From assembly GCA_947472645.1 (NCBI GenBank), contig CANJBQ010000016.1:1-54921 (forward strand): a stretch of 54,921 nt of DNA. The letters run 5' to 3'. This DNA is from Burkholderiaceae bacterium (lineage in GTDB: Bacteria > Pseudomonadota > Gammaproteobacteria > Burkholderiales > Burkholderiaceae). Each line of letters opens with the position of its first letter. The stretch's first letter is position 1. The position numbers were made by a program, and so were the translations under genes. A model generated the notes under the pieces. It was not told where the DNA came from. It saw nothing but the letters and a program-made list of their open reading frames with translations, and ran no database searches. Shown piece after piece: positions 8,501 through 16,683 of this stretch.

Positions 8501-9104
8501 CAGGGATATCTACTCGCGGGGCAGATGTTCCAACTAATGTATATTGCGCTGAATCTTTGAGAGTAACTTCATCGGCGAGCATGAATTCAAGATGTTGATC
8601 TTTGATGAGGCTTCCAAAAGAGATGGGTGTTTGATTCTCAAAATAACACTGACCAGCATCGATCCTGATTTGATCTGGGGATGTCGAAAAATGCATGGCA
8701 GCTTCTGTGATGAGCCAAGCCCGAGCTTGGGCGGCAGCTTTACGTAAAGGAATACCATGGATTTGGATAGACGCACTAGCAATCGTGGCACCTTGATTGG
8801 GAGCGATTGCCGTACTCCCCATCACCATATGCACTTGCTCCATCGGTAGGTAGAGTTCTTCGGCAATGATTTGTGTCAAAGCAGTTCTTAGTCCAGTCCC
8901 TAAATCCACATGACCATGTAATCCGGTAACACTACCATCATCCCAGATCGCCAAAAGAATCTCTTCTCCCTCTAATGGATTCCCTGCCACGAATGGAGGT
9001 TGACCGACAATTATTGGCGGGGCTGGCGGTGGTTGACGCAAGATCAGTAATACACCGTTTGCTTGGCGTAAATCGTTGCGCGTCAAAATTGAATTAGCTC
9101 TCAT
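5520..9104 (-). CDS. nicB: Nicotinate dehydrogenase-like large subunit: molybdopterin domain fused to triheme cytochrome c
   Basis: Large subunit of a molybdenum hydroxylase that adds oxygen at C6 of nicotinate and passes electrons to c-type heme. The 1194-residue protein has the molybdopterin part at about 1-760, a membrane segment at about 770-792, and three CxxCH heme sites at 826-830 (CQGCH), 972-976 (CTACH) and 1096-1100 (CGACH). The catalytic glutamate is E712 in GAGESSS. The molybdopterin part is permuted: the HVDLGTGLRTALTQ segment comes first and the hammerhead-like segment follows at about residue 199, as in IorB-type enzymes. Architecture and length match NicB of Pseudomonas putida. 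It starts four bases inside the end of nicA. Other N-heterocycles remain possible substrates, but the hnr and ena neighbours favour nicotinate. Confidence 0.85.
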   Translation of the reverse strand: MRANSILTRNDLRQANGVLLILRQPPPAPPIIVGQPPFVAGNPLEGEEILLAIWDDGSVTGLHGHVDLGTGLRTALTQIIAEELYLPMEQVHMVMGSTAIAPNQGATIASASIQIHGIPLRKAAAQARAWLITEAAMHFSTSPDQIRIDAGQCYFENQTPISFGSLIKDQHLEFMLADEVTLKDSAQYTLVGTSAPRVDIPGKAMGELNFVHDVRLPGMLHGRVIRPPYSGADHGDFIGNTLDYVDRDSIAHIPGIQAIVTIGDFIGIVADREEFAEKAMYELRVIWKSWPALPAVDDLTAAIKANPSTKRVVKEVGDIDRALEETAIRMQRHYVWPYQLHASIGPSCAVAQWLDETHLQVWAGTQNPHVLRNDLSKLTGVTDVNIEIIRLEASGCYGRNCADDVAGDAALLSKAVGGRPVRVQLSREQEHVWEPKGAAQLMEVDGGLNAQGAITAYDFAVSYPSNGAPLLALLLTGVVPATPTAYEMGDRTAVPPYDIDNLRVTINDMAPILRASWLRGVSALPNSFAHESYMDELAITAGIDPLEFRLKYLSDPRAIELLKTTAEKAGWQAHTESRKTIDPENPFILKGQGIAYARYTHSRFPGFGAAWAAWVADVEVNQQTGEVHVSRVVVGHDAGLMINPAGVQHQIHGNVIQTTSRALKESMPVEPIKNTVTAQEWGTYPILNFREVPIIDVVMIPRPNEQPQGAGESSSVPGTAAIANAIYDATGIRFREPPFTPEKVRAAFQLGQPPAKPFRASKPSRGWGMKNSLWKIIGALGIATIGFGTSMFMGKNALPSIHEIDQSMFNEKMISRGKNLATLGNCQGCHTNEGGIINTGGRALETQFGTIYTTNITPDIETGIGSWSFTAFQRAMRDGISKDGSHLYPAFPYTSFSKMSDEDLMSLYAYLMSQTAVRSITPKTELSFPFNIRPLMAFWNALFIDPPETLHDPQQSPQWNRGSYLVNSLGHCTACHSPRNPLGAEKAGSYYLAGNLIDGWEAPALTHLNQSPIAWDETELYRYLRTGMTERHGMAGGPMAEVVTQLSTSNDEDIKAMAHYLSSVNQAPIVKSPLKVTEVPVKQVLNSGQRIFESACGACHQSQSTSVSLSVEAGSNVPLQLNSQLHSNHPNNLIRTILEGIHTPATHRVGYMPAFKNNLTNQQITDLTAYMREHFAPDKSPWSNIKSQVEMSRQ

Positions 9105-9637
9105 GATGTAGATGGATCTAAATGAGATTTCAGGTCCATGGAACTTATTTCATTATTTGACATCATTTCAGCAGCTAATTTGACCGCTTGGATGATTTCA
9201 ATATGTGTTCCACAGCGACATAAATAATGCTTCAGTGCCTCACGAATTTGCAAATCTGTTGGCAGAGGTATTTTTTTTAAGAAACCAACAGTACCCATAA
9301 TCATTCCATTCAAGCAATAACCACACTGCGCAGCTTGCATTTTAATAAAGGCTTCAACAACCGGATGGGGATGTTCACGGGAGCCTAAGCCTTCTAGGGT
9401 GATGACCTCTTTTCCGATGACTGATTTGACAGGGATAGAACAAGAGCGAACAGCTTTACCATTGACTAACACGGTACATGCCCCACACTCACCAAGTCCA
9501 CAGCCGTATTTAGGCCCATTTAATTCAAGATCGTTTCTGAGGATATACAGTAAAGCGGTATCCTGTGGAACATTTAATGATCTTTCCACAAAGTTTACTG
9601 TAAGGTGAATCAGATTCGAGTTGGACTGATCAGACAC
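9101..9637 (-). CDS. nicA: Nicotinate dehydrogenase-like [2Fe-2S] subunit
   Basis: Small subunit that carries electrons from the molybdenum centre of NicB. It has the plant-type [2Fe-2S] site CGLGECGAC plus a further cysteine at RSC (C46, C51, C54, C66) and a second helical-domain [2Fe-2S] site from CGYC and CRC. I chose a GTG start at 9637 giving 178 residues. It follows GGAG by nine bases and overlaps the livF stop by eight bases (GTGTCTGA). The longer frame from an ATG at 9664 would overlap livF by 35 bases and has no ribosome binding site. The stop overlaps the start of nicB by four bases. Confidence 0.87.
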   Translation of the reverse strand: MSDQSNSNLIHLTVNFVERSLNVPQDTALLYILRNDLELNGPKYGCGLGECGACTVLVNGKAVRSCSIPVKSVIGKEVITLEGLGSREHPHPVVEAFIKMQAAQCGYCLNGMIMGTVGFLKKIPLPTDLQIREALKHYLCRCGTHIEIIQAVKLAAEMMSNNEISSMDLKSHLDPSTS

Positions 9638-10382
9638 TAAGGTAAGCTCCACGAATTTCATCATTAGCAGAAAGTTCTGCCATTGTTCCCGCGTATTGAA
9701 TTTGACCTTTTTCTAAAACATAGGCACGATCAGATACGAGCTCAGCAAAGTGTAAATTTTGTTCCGACAACAATATACTGACACCTTCAGCTTTGAGCTC
9801 AATCATCATCTTTGCCATTTGTTCGACCAATAAAGGTGATACTCCTTCAGAGGGTTCATCGAGTAAAACCAAATAGGGATTACCCATCAAGGTTCTAGCT
9901 ACAGTTAACATTTGCTGTTCTCCACCGCTCATTTTGCCACCTAAACGATGGGGCATTTCACCTAAATTGGGAAATAACGTAAATAGTTTATTTTCTGTCC
10001 AAATGGGTGCTGGTTTACCATCAGGCCAAATACGAGTTGCTTGACGTCCCACTTCTAAATTTTCCATGACGGTCAGATCGGTAAAGATTCTCCGATCTTC
10101 GGGCACATAACCAAGGCCAAGGCGAGCCACTTCGTGAGAGTTCGCTTTGGAGATGTCTTTTCCCATAAACCCAATCTGTCCTTGGCGTTTTTCCATTAGT
10201 CCCATGATGGTCTTGAGTGTGGTCGATTTACCGGCTCCATTGCGACCTAATAAGGCAACTACTTCTCCCTGACCCACCGACAAACTCACATCAAACAAAA
10301 TTTGTGCTGCCCCATACCATCCACAAAGATGGTTTACCTCTAACAGAGTAGGGCGCGTGGTTATAGGAGGGTGATCAGACAT
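9630..10382 (-). CDS. livF: Branched-chain-type ABC transporter ATP-binding protein LivF
   Basis: Second ATPase of a LivFGHM-type importer, 250 residues. Walker A is GRNGAGKSTT, the signature motif is MSGGEQQML and Walker B ends in LLDEPSEG. The EDRRIFTDLTVMENLEVG stretch after the Q-loop is typical of LivF rather than LivG. It lies five bases after livG and overlaps nicA, so transporter and hydroxylase are co-translated. From this position I infer that the importer brings in nicotinate or a related pyridine acid rather than an amino acid. Confidence 0.88.
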   Translation of the reverse strand: MSDHPPITTRPTLLEVNHLCGWYGAAQILFDVSLSVGQGEVVALLGRNGAGKSTTLKTIMGLMEKRQGQIGFMGKDISKANSHEVARLGLGYVPEDRRIFTDLTVMENLEVGRQATRIWPDGKPAPIWTENKLFTLFPNLGEMPHRLGGKMSGGEQQMLTVARTLMGNPYLVLLDEPSEGVSPLLVEQMAKMMIELKAEGVSILLSEQNLHFAELVSDRAYVLEKGQIQYAGTMAELSANDEIRGAYLSV

Positions 10383-10386
10383 AGTA

Positions 10387-11154
10387 TTAAGTTAGTTCTT
10401 TTCTCTCGAAAGTCGTACCCGTTCCAAAATACACTTCCTGTACCTTTGGATGATCACGAATCTCCAGCGGAGTTCCCTGAGCAATCAGTCGGCCTCTAGC
10501 TAAAACAATAATCCGATCGGCATGAGCAAATACTACATCCATGCTATGTTCAGTAAATAAAACTGCAATATTATTTTTAACTACTAAATTTTTAGTGAGC
10601 GCCATCAGTGCATTACGTTCTTTGGGCGCCATACCGGCTGTTGGCTCATCCATTAGAAGTAATAAAGGCTTATTCGCCATCGCAATCGCGAGTTCAACCC
10701 GTTTTATATCGCCGTAAGCTAATTGGTGGCAGGGTCGATCTGCTTGATTAGCCATGCCCACCATATCGAGTAATAACATTGCATCGTCACGACGGTAGGC
10801 TGAGGCTTTTTTCCAAAAGGCAAATAGTTTTTGATCCTTTGAGAGTAATGCTAGTTGCACATTTTCAACGACAGAAAACGATAAAAAAACTTGGGCGATT
10901 TGAAATGTTCGTCCCACACCATGGCGCCAGATTTCCCGCGGCTCTAGACCAATGAGCTCTTTTCCTTGAAATTGAATTGAACCTGTATCAGCTTTTAATT
11001 GCCCATTAAGCATATTAAAAGTGGTTGATTTGCCGGCACCATTAGGTCCGATCAGAGCAAGGAGTTCCCCAGCGTTGAGTGAAAAATCGATACCGTCAAC
11101 GGCTTTAACTCCACCAAAATGTTTACCTAATCCTGAAACCGTTAAGAGACTCAT
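10387..11154 (-). CDS. livG: Branched-chain-type ABC transporter ATP-binding protein LivG
   Basis: First ATPase of the importer, 255 residues. Walker A is GPNGAGKSTT with the LivG-type continuation FNMLNGQLKADTG. The signature region reads LAYGDIKRVELA, a common LivG variant of the LSGGQ motif. Walker B is LLLLMDEPTAG and the switch histidine is in FTEHSMDVV. The start overlaps the permease stop by four bases (ATGA). Confidence 0.88.
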   Translation of the reverse strand: MSLLTVSGLGKHFGGVKAVDGIDFSLNAGELLALIGPNGAGKSTTFNMLNGQLKADTGSIQFQGKELIGLEPREIWRHGVGRTFQIAQVFLSFSVVENVQLALLSKDQKLFAFWKKASAYRRDDAMLLLDMVGMANQADRPCHQLAYGDIKRVELAIAMANKPLLLLMDEPTAGMAPKERNALMALTKNLVVKNNIAVLFTEHSMDVVFAHADRIIVLARGRLIAQGTPLEIRDHPKVQEVYFGTGTTFERKELT

Positions 11155-13052
11155 ATTTTGTGCTCACTCCATTTCTGGAACCAATGATGAATCGTTCCAG
11201 AAATCCCTTGAGGGAATACTAGTACCAAGAACAAAATAATGAAACCCAAAGATGCTTTCCAATAATCGGTTGAGCGAGCTATGACATCGTGTAACCATGT
11301 AAAGGTAAAGGCTCCTACAATTGGACCTGTTAAGGCATTCACACCACCGAGAAGGACCATCACGAGTCCATCAACAGAGCGATTAATGCCAATGACGTCT
11401 GGAGAAATACTGCCTTTAGAAAATGCAAATAAAACGCCACCAAGACCAGCAAAAATACCAGCTAGGACAAATGCGGTGAGTTGAATTTTTTTGACATTGA
11501 TTCCGATAGCTCCAGCTCTCATCGAGGAATCACGCCCAGCTCGAAGCGCAAAGCCAAATGGTGAAAACAGTATGCGCCAAAGTATCAAAATCGTTAGGGT
11601 GGTGAGGGTTAATGTTAGATAAAAATAATGGAGTTTGTCGTTAAAGTATGCGGAAGGCCAGACTCCGGTGAGTCCATTACTTCCCCCAGTGAGTGAATCC
11701 CATTGAAAGATCACAGCCCATGCAATCTGCGCAAATGCTAAGGTCAACATCGCTAAATACACGCCAGATAAACGAACGCTAAACCAGCCAAAAATAACGG
11801 CAGCTACACCAGTGAGGAGTGGTGCGAGAATCAGCATGACCTCCATTGAAGCACCATAATGTTTTGCAATTAGTGCGGCTATGTAGGCGCCCAAACCAAA
11901 ATATGCGGCATGACCAAACGAGTGCATACCACCAGGCCCCATAATAAAATGTAAGCTCACGGCAAAGATACTAGCAATCAACAGATCAATCGCTAAAACG
12001 ATGGTGTAAGGAGACTCTTTCGCGATGAACGATAAACAGAGTAGTGATAAAAATAAAACGCTACCAACAATTTTTAATAAAAGATTTGGTGATTGATAAG
12101 AAGATTCAAACTCTGAACTATGGGGAATGGATACTTGTGGTCTTCCCATCAGACCCCAGGGTCTTATCACCAGTACAATAGCCATTACTAAAAAATCCAC
12201 GATCAGAGTTAGCTTTGAGAATGAAACGTCAATCCCAAAGATATTGACTAGACCAATCCACGTACAGATGGCTTTTACTTCTGAAATAATGAGTGCCGCG
12301 ATAAACGCGCCAGGAATAGAGCCCATGCCTCCCACGACGACTACGACGAAGGCAGAACTAATAGCATGTATATCTAACTCTAAGTTGGCGGATTCGCGAG
12401 GTAATTGCAAAGCACCTCCCAAACCAGCGAGCATGGCGCCAATTGCAAAAACGGAAGTGAATAAAATGATCTGGTTGACACCTAAGGACGCTACCATTTC
12501 ACGGTCTTGGGTGGCGGCTCGAATTAAGGTTCCCCAGCGCGTTTTCTTTAATAAGAGCCAAAGTAAAATTAACACTATCGGTCCAACAATGATCAGAAAA
12601 AGATCATAGCTTGGAAATTGTCGATCCAGAATCATTACCGCACCTTTAAAACCAGGTGCTCTTGGGCCTAGAAGCTCGTCGGGACCCCATAACCATAGAA
12701 CCATATCTTTAATGATTAATACCAATGCAAAGGTGGCTAGTAACTGAAATAACTCTGGGGCTTTATAGATTCGGCGTAAAAGAATGATCTCAAATACAGC
12801 ACCGATGAGACCAACGAGGATGGCAGCGAGGACAATGGCGGCCCAAAAACCAAAAGTAGTAGAAAAGTAGGTTGCTAAAGAGTACGCGAGGTAAATGCCT
12901 AGTAAGAAAAATGAGCCATGCGCAAAATTAACAATTCGGGTGACGCCAAAAATTAGAGACAGGCCTGCGGAAACTAAAAACAATGAAGAGGCGCTTGCCA
13001 AACCATTAAGAAGTTGCACTGCAAGGCTAGAAAAATCCATATATTTACTCAA
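11151..13052 (-). CDS. Fused LivH-LivM permease of branched-chain-type ABC importer
   Basis: Single 633-residue permease that joins the two membrane subunits normally encoded by livH and livM. The LivH half (about 1-300) shows GLSLIFGVTRIVNFAHGSFF and VVVGGMGSIPGAFIAA. The LivM half (about 330-633) shows GPGGMHSFGHAAYFGLGAYI, GRDSSMRAGAIGINV and VMVLLGGVNALTGP. Such fusions are known in this family. Both halves keep the coupling-loop pattern, so a pseudo-dimeric permease is expected. It lies between the receptor and the two ATPases in the nicotinate operon. Confidence 0.88.
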   Translation of the reverse strand: MSKYMDFSSLAVQLLNGLASASSLFLVSAGLSLIFGVTRIVNFAHGSFFLLGIYLAYSLATYFSTTFGFWAAIVLAAILVGLIGAVFEIILLRRIYKAPELFQLLATFALVLIIKDMVLWLWGPDELLGPRAPGFKGAVMILDRQFPSYDLFLIIVGPIVLILLWLLLKKTRWGTLIRAATQDREMVASLGVNQIILFTSVFAIGAMLAGLGGALQLPRESANLELDIHAISSAFVVVVVGGMGSIPGAFIAALIISEVKAICTWIGLVNIFGIDVSFSKLTLIVDFLVMAIVLVIRPWGLMGRPQVSIPHSSEFESSYQSPNLLLKIVGSVLFLSLLCLSFIAKESPYTIVLAIDLLIASIFAVSLHFIMGPGGMHSFGHAAYFGLGAYIAALIAKHYGASMEVMLILAPLLTGVAAVIFGWFSVRLSGVYLAMLTLAFAQIAWAVIFQWDSLTGGSNGLTGVWPSAYFNDKLHYFYLTLTLTTLTILILWRILFSPFGFALRAGRDSSMRAGAIGINVKKIQLTAFVLAGIFAGLGGVLFAFSKGSISPDVIGINRSVDGLVMVLLGGVNALTGPIVGAFTFTWLHDVIARSTDYWKASLGFIILFLVLVFPQGISGTIHHWFQKWSEHKI

Positions 13053-13109
13053 ATCCCCCGAATCTCATTCTCTTTGACTCGGGGTTTGATCTTAATGATA
13101 AAAAAACAT

Positions 13110-14306
13110 TTATGGACGTAATTGCTTAACTTCAGCATCGGATGGTTGAACTTTTGTACCATCGATATATCGGTAATTGACCATCACACCTTTACCGCCT
13201 TCATTTTTCGTACGACCAACAAATGCACCCATTGTAGATTGGTTATCTTGAGTACGGTATGTGATTTTGCCAAGAGGCGTATCTACTTGAAGACCTTTAA
13301 AAGCAACGATTAATTTTTCAGTTTCCGTAGATTTTGCTTTTTTTATTCCTTCAGCTAAGGAATAAATGGTTGCATAACCGACGATCGTACCAAGACGAGG
13401 ATAATCATTGTATTTCTTTTGATAGGCATCTACAAAAGCTTTGTGCTCAGGTGTTTGGATACTATACCAAGGGTAACCTGTAACGATCCAACCATTAGGT
13501 GTTTCATCTTTTAATGGATCTAAGTACTCAGGTTCTCCTGTTAGCAAACTAACAACATCACGACCTTGGAAAAGTGAACGTGTATTTCCTTCACGAACAA
13601 ACTTGGTGAGGTCAGCGCCAAACAAGACATTGAAAACAGCATCTGGTTTAGCATCAGATAAAGCTTGCACAGCACTTCCTGCTTCTAACTTACCTAGAGG
13701 CGTTGCCTGTTCAGCTACAAACTCTACGTCAGGCTGAGCTTTTTTGAGTAAAGCCTTAAATGTGGCTGCTGCAGATTGACCATACTCATAGTTTGGATAA
13801 ATAATTGCCCACCGTTTCTTTTTGAGAGCAGCGGCCTCAGGGACTAACATCGCAACTTGCATATAAGTAGAAGGGCGCAGACGGAAGGTATAAGGATTTC
13901 CATTTTGCCAAGTGATCTTATCAGTTAAGGGCTCAGCAGCAAGGAAGAAGAATTTTTTCTGATTAGCGAAATCCGTAATTGCTAAACCGATATTAGATAA
14001 AAAGGTACCGGTTAAAACATCTACTTTTTCACGAGAAATTAATTCTTCCGCAACACGCACAGCGTCACCAGGATTGGCATTATCATCGCGTGAGATGAGC
14101 TCTAACTTTTTGCCATTAACACCACCAGCAGCGTTAATCTGTTCGATGGCAAGATCCATCCCCTTTTTGTAGGGCTCTAAGAAAGCTGGTTGTGCTTTAT
14201 AGCTATTAATTTCACCAATCTTAATCATTTCTTGGGCTTGCACTGCTCCCTGCAAAAGCAACAAATTAGTTGCTAATGTTATTCCAATTAATTTAATACT
14301 TCTCAT
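13110..14306 (-). CDS. ABC transporter substrate-binding protein (Peripla_BP_6), importer of the nicotinate operon
   Basis: Periplasmic receptor, 398 residues, with a cleavable signal peptide (residues 1-24, ending AVQA). It has the leucine/isoleucine/valine-binding fold: IKIGEINSYKAQPAFLEPYK at the first strand, GKKLELISRDDNANPGDAVR, and the hinge segment VDVLTGTFLSNIGLA. An AGGAG ribosome binding site precedes the ATG by six bases. It heads the transporter part of the operon, just after the AA_synth pair and just before the permease. Ligand is unknown; pyridine carboxylate is inferred from the operon. Confidence 0.85.
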   Translation of the reverse strand: MRSIKLIGITLATNLLLLQGAVQAQEMIKIGEINSYKAQPAFLEPYKKGMDLAIEQINAAGGVNGKKLELISRDDNANPGDAVRVAEELISREKVDVLTGTFLSNIGLAITDFANQKKFFFLAAEPLTDKITWQNGNPYTFRLRPSTYMQVAMLVPEAAALKKKRWAIIYPNYEYGQSAAATFKALLKKAQPDVEFVAEQATPLGKLEAGSAVQALSDAKPDAVFNVLFGADLTKFVREGNTRSLFQGRDVVSLLTGEPEYLDPLKDETPNGWIVTGYPWYSIQTPEHKAFVDAYQKKYNDYPRLGTIVGYATIYSLAEGIKKAKSTETEKLIVAFKGLQVDTPLGKITYRTQDNQSTMGAFVGRTKNEGGKGVMVNYRYIDGTKVQPSDAEVKQLRP

Positions 14307-14401
14307 TCCATTCTCCTAATAGTCGAACTATGATTTTTAAAAATTCACTGATAAATACATTTACTAATGATCAATAACATGACTACAAAACTGGTTGAAG
14401 A

Positions 14402-14986
14402 TTATCTTAAACCATCAATCCCTTTAGCTTCATTTACTTGAAGTCCCCCAACACGTGCTAATGGACGACCACTATCGGTGACTGCTATAGCTACAACAAT
14501 TTCATTTCTCCTTGGAGCATCAGAAACTCTTGCTTCGATAGCATCAAAATGACTTCTTACAAAAGCTGCATCCTTATGACCTAAGGGTACATCAATTGCA
14601 GTCCCTATTCCACCTCTTTTTTTGCTTGAGGGCACTAAAGCCGCACCTTTTTCGACCGCAATTCGCAGGCCTGCCCCCATTTTTGGGTGCAGTATTGCTG
14701 CAGCATGTTCGATTTCACCAGATTCTCCGACGATCGCTGATTTTCCATAACTTTCTGCCTCAGAGGCCTGAATGCCTAGGGCTTCAACGCAACGATTTCC
14801 AAGATATCCACCCAGCTCTTCACCAATCGCAATTAATTCATCCAGGTTTTCAACATATTTACCTGCACAAGGGTTCTCTATTACCGCAATGGCTAAGGCG
14901 CGTCTGGTTGGGGGATTGATTTCTTGACCCATTTCGATACGTACCTCATCAACTTGTACAATTAGTTTACGAATTTTTGCTTTCAT
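14402..14986 (-). CDS. AA_synth (DUF1185) family protein, copy 2
   Basis: 194-residue cytoplasmic protein of the so-called amino acid synthesis family, whose real reaction is not established. Conserved segments shared with its neighbour are NPCAGKYVENLDELI, SYGKSAIVGESGEIEHAA, VPSSKK, VRSHFDAIEARV and ARVGGL. It is shorter than copy 1, which has an insertion of about 30 residues in the middle. Two adjacent, diverged copies suggest a heteromeric complex. The place between hnr and the importer points to a role in the reductive nicotinate pathway or in maturing its reductase. That role is inferred from context only. Confidence 0.72.
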   Translation of the reverse strand: MKAKIRKLIVQVDEVRIEMGQEINPPTRRALAIAVIENPCAGKYVENLDELIAIGEELGGYLGNRCVEALGIQASEAESYGKSAIVGESGEIEHAAAILHPKMGAGLRIAVEKGAALVPSSKKRGGIGTAIDVPLGHKDAAFVRSHFDAIEARVSDAPRRNEIVVAIAVTDSGRPLARVGGLQVNEAKGIDGLR

Positions 14987-15046
14987 GATATCTAGTTATC
15001 CTTGAAGAATTGTTGTTTAAACGTCCTGTAAATTCAGTATTACGGT

Positions 15047-15721
15047 TTATCTTTGTCCATCCCATGCGGCAATTTTATCGGCAGTCAATCCACCGACCCG
15101 TTGATGAACTCTGGCGCCGGTACTCATAGCTAATATATAGACAAGTTCATCCGCATTGGGGGCGCCAGGAACACGTACCTCAATGGCGTCAAAATGACTT
15201 CTGACGTAGCTTGCATTTATATTGGTTAACGGAATATCAAGGGTCATCCCAGGAGGGCCAACTTTTTTTGTCGAGGGGACAATAGCGATCGCATTCCCTT
15301 TTTTGCCCGTGGTATTGATTGATTGACCTTTAGCATAATTATCAAATTGTTGATTACTCTTTTCATCATTTGGTGGCCGATCACCTTTCCAACCAAGGAG
15401 TTCTCTCATCGCATAACCACCAGGTACATGCCATAGTGCTCCGTGCTCTAATTCACCATCTTCACCGATGATTGCGCCTTTGCCATAGCTTTGTATGGCT
15501 GATTCTGGAACGGCCATCGCTGTTAATAATTGATGAGCCATTTGTATACCGAAAGGTTGAAGGGCATCCATCATGGGGATGATGTCCTGAACATACCTGC
15601 CAGCGAATGGATTGGTAATAACCATAGCAATCGTTCCTCTTCGAAGAGGCGTTTGTGGAATCGGACCAAATTCATGGAAGATGTCTTCAACGGTAGTGAG
15701 GGTTCTACGAATTTCAATCAT
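15047..15721 (-). CDS. AA_synth (DUF1185) family protein, copy 1
   Basis: 224-residue paralogue of the next gene in the operon. Shared motifs are TNPFAGRYVQDIIPMMDAL, SYGKGAIIGEDGELEHGA, IVPSTKKVG, YVRSHFDAIEVRV and RVGGLTAD. An insertion at about residues 105-135 (containing GWKGDRPPNDEKSNQQF) distinguishes it. No signal peptide and no metal-binding cysteines are seen. It lies 19 bases after the UPF0280 gene and is clearly in the hnr transcription unit. The family name is historical and does not prove a biosynthetic role. Confidence 0.72.
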   Translation of the reverse strand: MIEIRRTLTTVEDIFHEFGPIPQTPLRRGTIAMVITNPFAGRYVQDIIPMMDALQPFGIQMAHQLLTAMAVPESAIQSYGKGAIIGEDGELEHGALWHVPGGYAMRELLGWKGDRPPNDEKSNQQFDNYAKGQSINTTGKKGNAIAIVPSTKKVGPPGMTLDIPLTNINASYVRSHFDAIEVRVPGAPNADELVYILAMSTGARVHQRVGGLTADKIAAWDGQR

Positions 15722-15740
15722 TGTCTTGTTCTCAATTTTT

Positions 15741-16679
15741 TTAAGCCATATTTACTGCAATTGTTGCCGGATTAGTCATACTCAAGATGTTGGTAGGTAG
15801 AGGGTCCTGCATATCCATCACATATTTAACTTGTTGTTGACAGACAAGAATTGCTCCCCAAATCAAACCTTGCTCCTTTAATGTTTGTGCCATCATCAAG
15901 CCATTGTCTAAAGCGTGTTCAATTAGCTCATCCTCGAGGGTAGGGACATACACCGTGATGAGATGTTCACCTAAATCGGAATCATCTTTTACATCACAGG
16001 CTCTACGGCGAAGGATACGCACATCTTCGACGTTAACGGCATTGGCGATGATGGTTGCTGCGGCATCTGCGCATGCAGCATTGTGAGCTAAAACAGTCAC
16101 ACTATCGGCAATCCCCATAGAAAAACTTCTACCTTGCCAGCCACTTGTAGCGATTCCTCTCACTGGATCTTTTGTAGAAATCGTTAATTGACCATCTAAG
16201 GTGAAAGATCCTAATTGTTGTAAGTTGTCATTCGCTAGGTAAGAATCAGCACAGATGCCGATTGGTATGACTTGATTGGGGGCGAGATGAATAGCGATAT
16301 CTCCACCATTATTGATCCAAGCTTTATGAATACCATAGATCTGATAGCTCTTGATCATTTCATCTGCAACGGCACCTGCAACAGCGGCCATAGGGGTAAT
16401 AAAGTGAGCTGAAAATGGTCGGCACGCTTGCCACATATTACGCGCTATATGGCCGTCGAAAGGATTATTTTCACTGGCACGAATTGCTTGCTTGAGCGCT
16501 GATAATTCTTTGACAAGCTCGGGCAAGATATTTTGGAATCTTGACCAGGCATCATCATGTGCTTGCTGAATAAAATTCTCGTGATTACCAAAGTCAGCTT
16601 GTGCTCCAATCACGAGATCGATAGGGCCCCAAGAAAAATGTTGTTGACCATTCTGCAGTTGTGAGCGCTGAGGATTCAT
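15741..16679 (-). CDS. UPF0280 family, ApbE-like fold protein
   Basis: 312-residue protein of the UPF0280 family, which shares the fold of ApbE FAD:protein FMN transferases. Conserved stretches are RPFSAHFITPMAAVAGAVAD, WINNGGDIAIHL, ATSGWQGRSFSMGIADSVTV and NAACADAAATIIANAV. The GGDIA motif corresponds to the flavin/metal-binding region of ApbE. It lies four bases after hnr. The 6-hydroxynicotinate reductase of Eubacterium barkeri carries a covalently bound flavin, so this protein may attach the flavin to the reductase. That is inference. No signal peptide is seen, so it would act in the cytoplasm, unlike exported ApbE. Confidence 0.78.
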   Translation of the reverse strand: MNPQRSQLQNGQQHFSWGPIDLVIGAQADFGNHENFIQQAHDDAWSRFQNILPELVKELSALKQAIRASENNPFDGHIARNMWQACRPFSAHFITPMAAVAGAVADEMIKSYQIYGIHKAWINNGGDIAIHLAPNQVIPIGICADSYLANDNLQQLGSFTLDGQLTISTKDPVRGIATSGWQGRSFSMGIADSVTVLAHNAACADAAATIIANAVNVEDVRILRRRACDVKDDSDLGEHLITVYVPTLEDELIEHALDNGLMMAQTLKEQGLIWGAILVCQQQVKYVMDMQDPLPTNILSMTNPATIAVNMA

Positions 16680-16683
16680 TCTT

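Noticed and set aside
5520..9664. Isoquinoline 1-oxidoreductase (IorAB) or aldehyde dehydrogenase instead of NicAB
   Set aside because: Architecture is shared with IorB, but the triheme cytochrome tail and the hnr/ena neighbours favour nicotinate. Not fully excluded.
9101..9664. Longer nicA start at the ATG at 9664
   Set aside because: It would overlap livF by 35 bases and has no ribosome site; the GTG at 9637 has GGAG nine bases upstream and an eight-base overlap.
12127..12609. A 160-codon plus-strand frame inside the LivHM permease
   Set aside because: Antisense to a clear permease; Thr/Pro-rich composition typical of a reverse-strand shadow of hydrophobic codons.
14319..14331. ATAGTCGAACTAT inverted repeat before the ABC receptor gene as a TetR operator
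   Set aside because: Arms are only five bases, it lies just before the ribosome binding site in mid-operon, and the same motif is not seen near 18364-18569.
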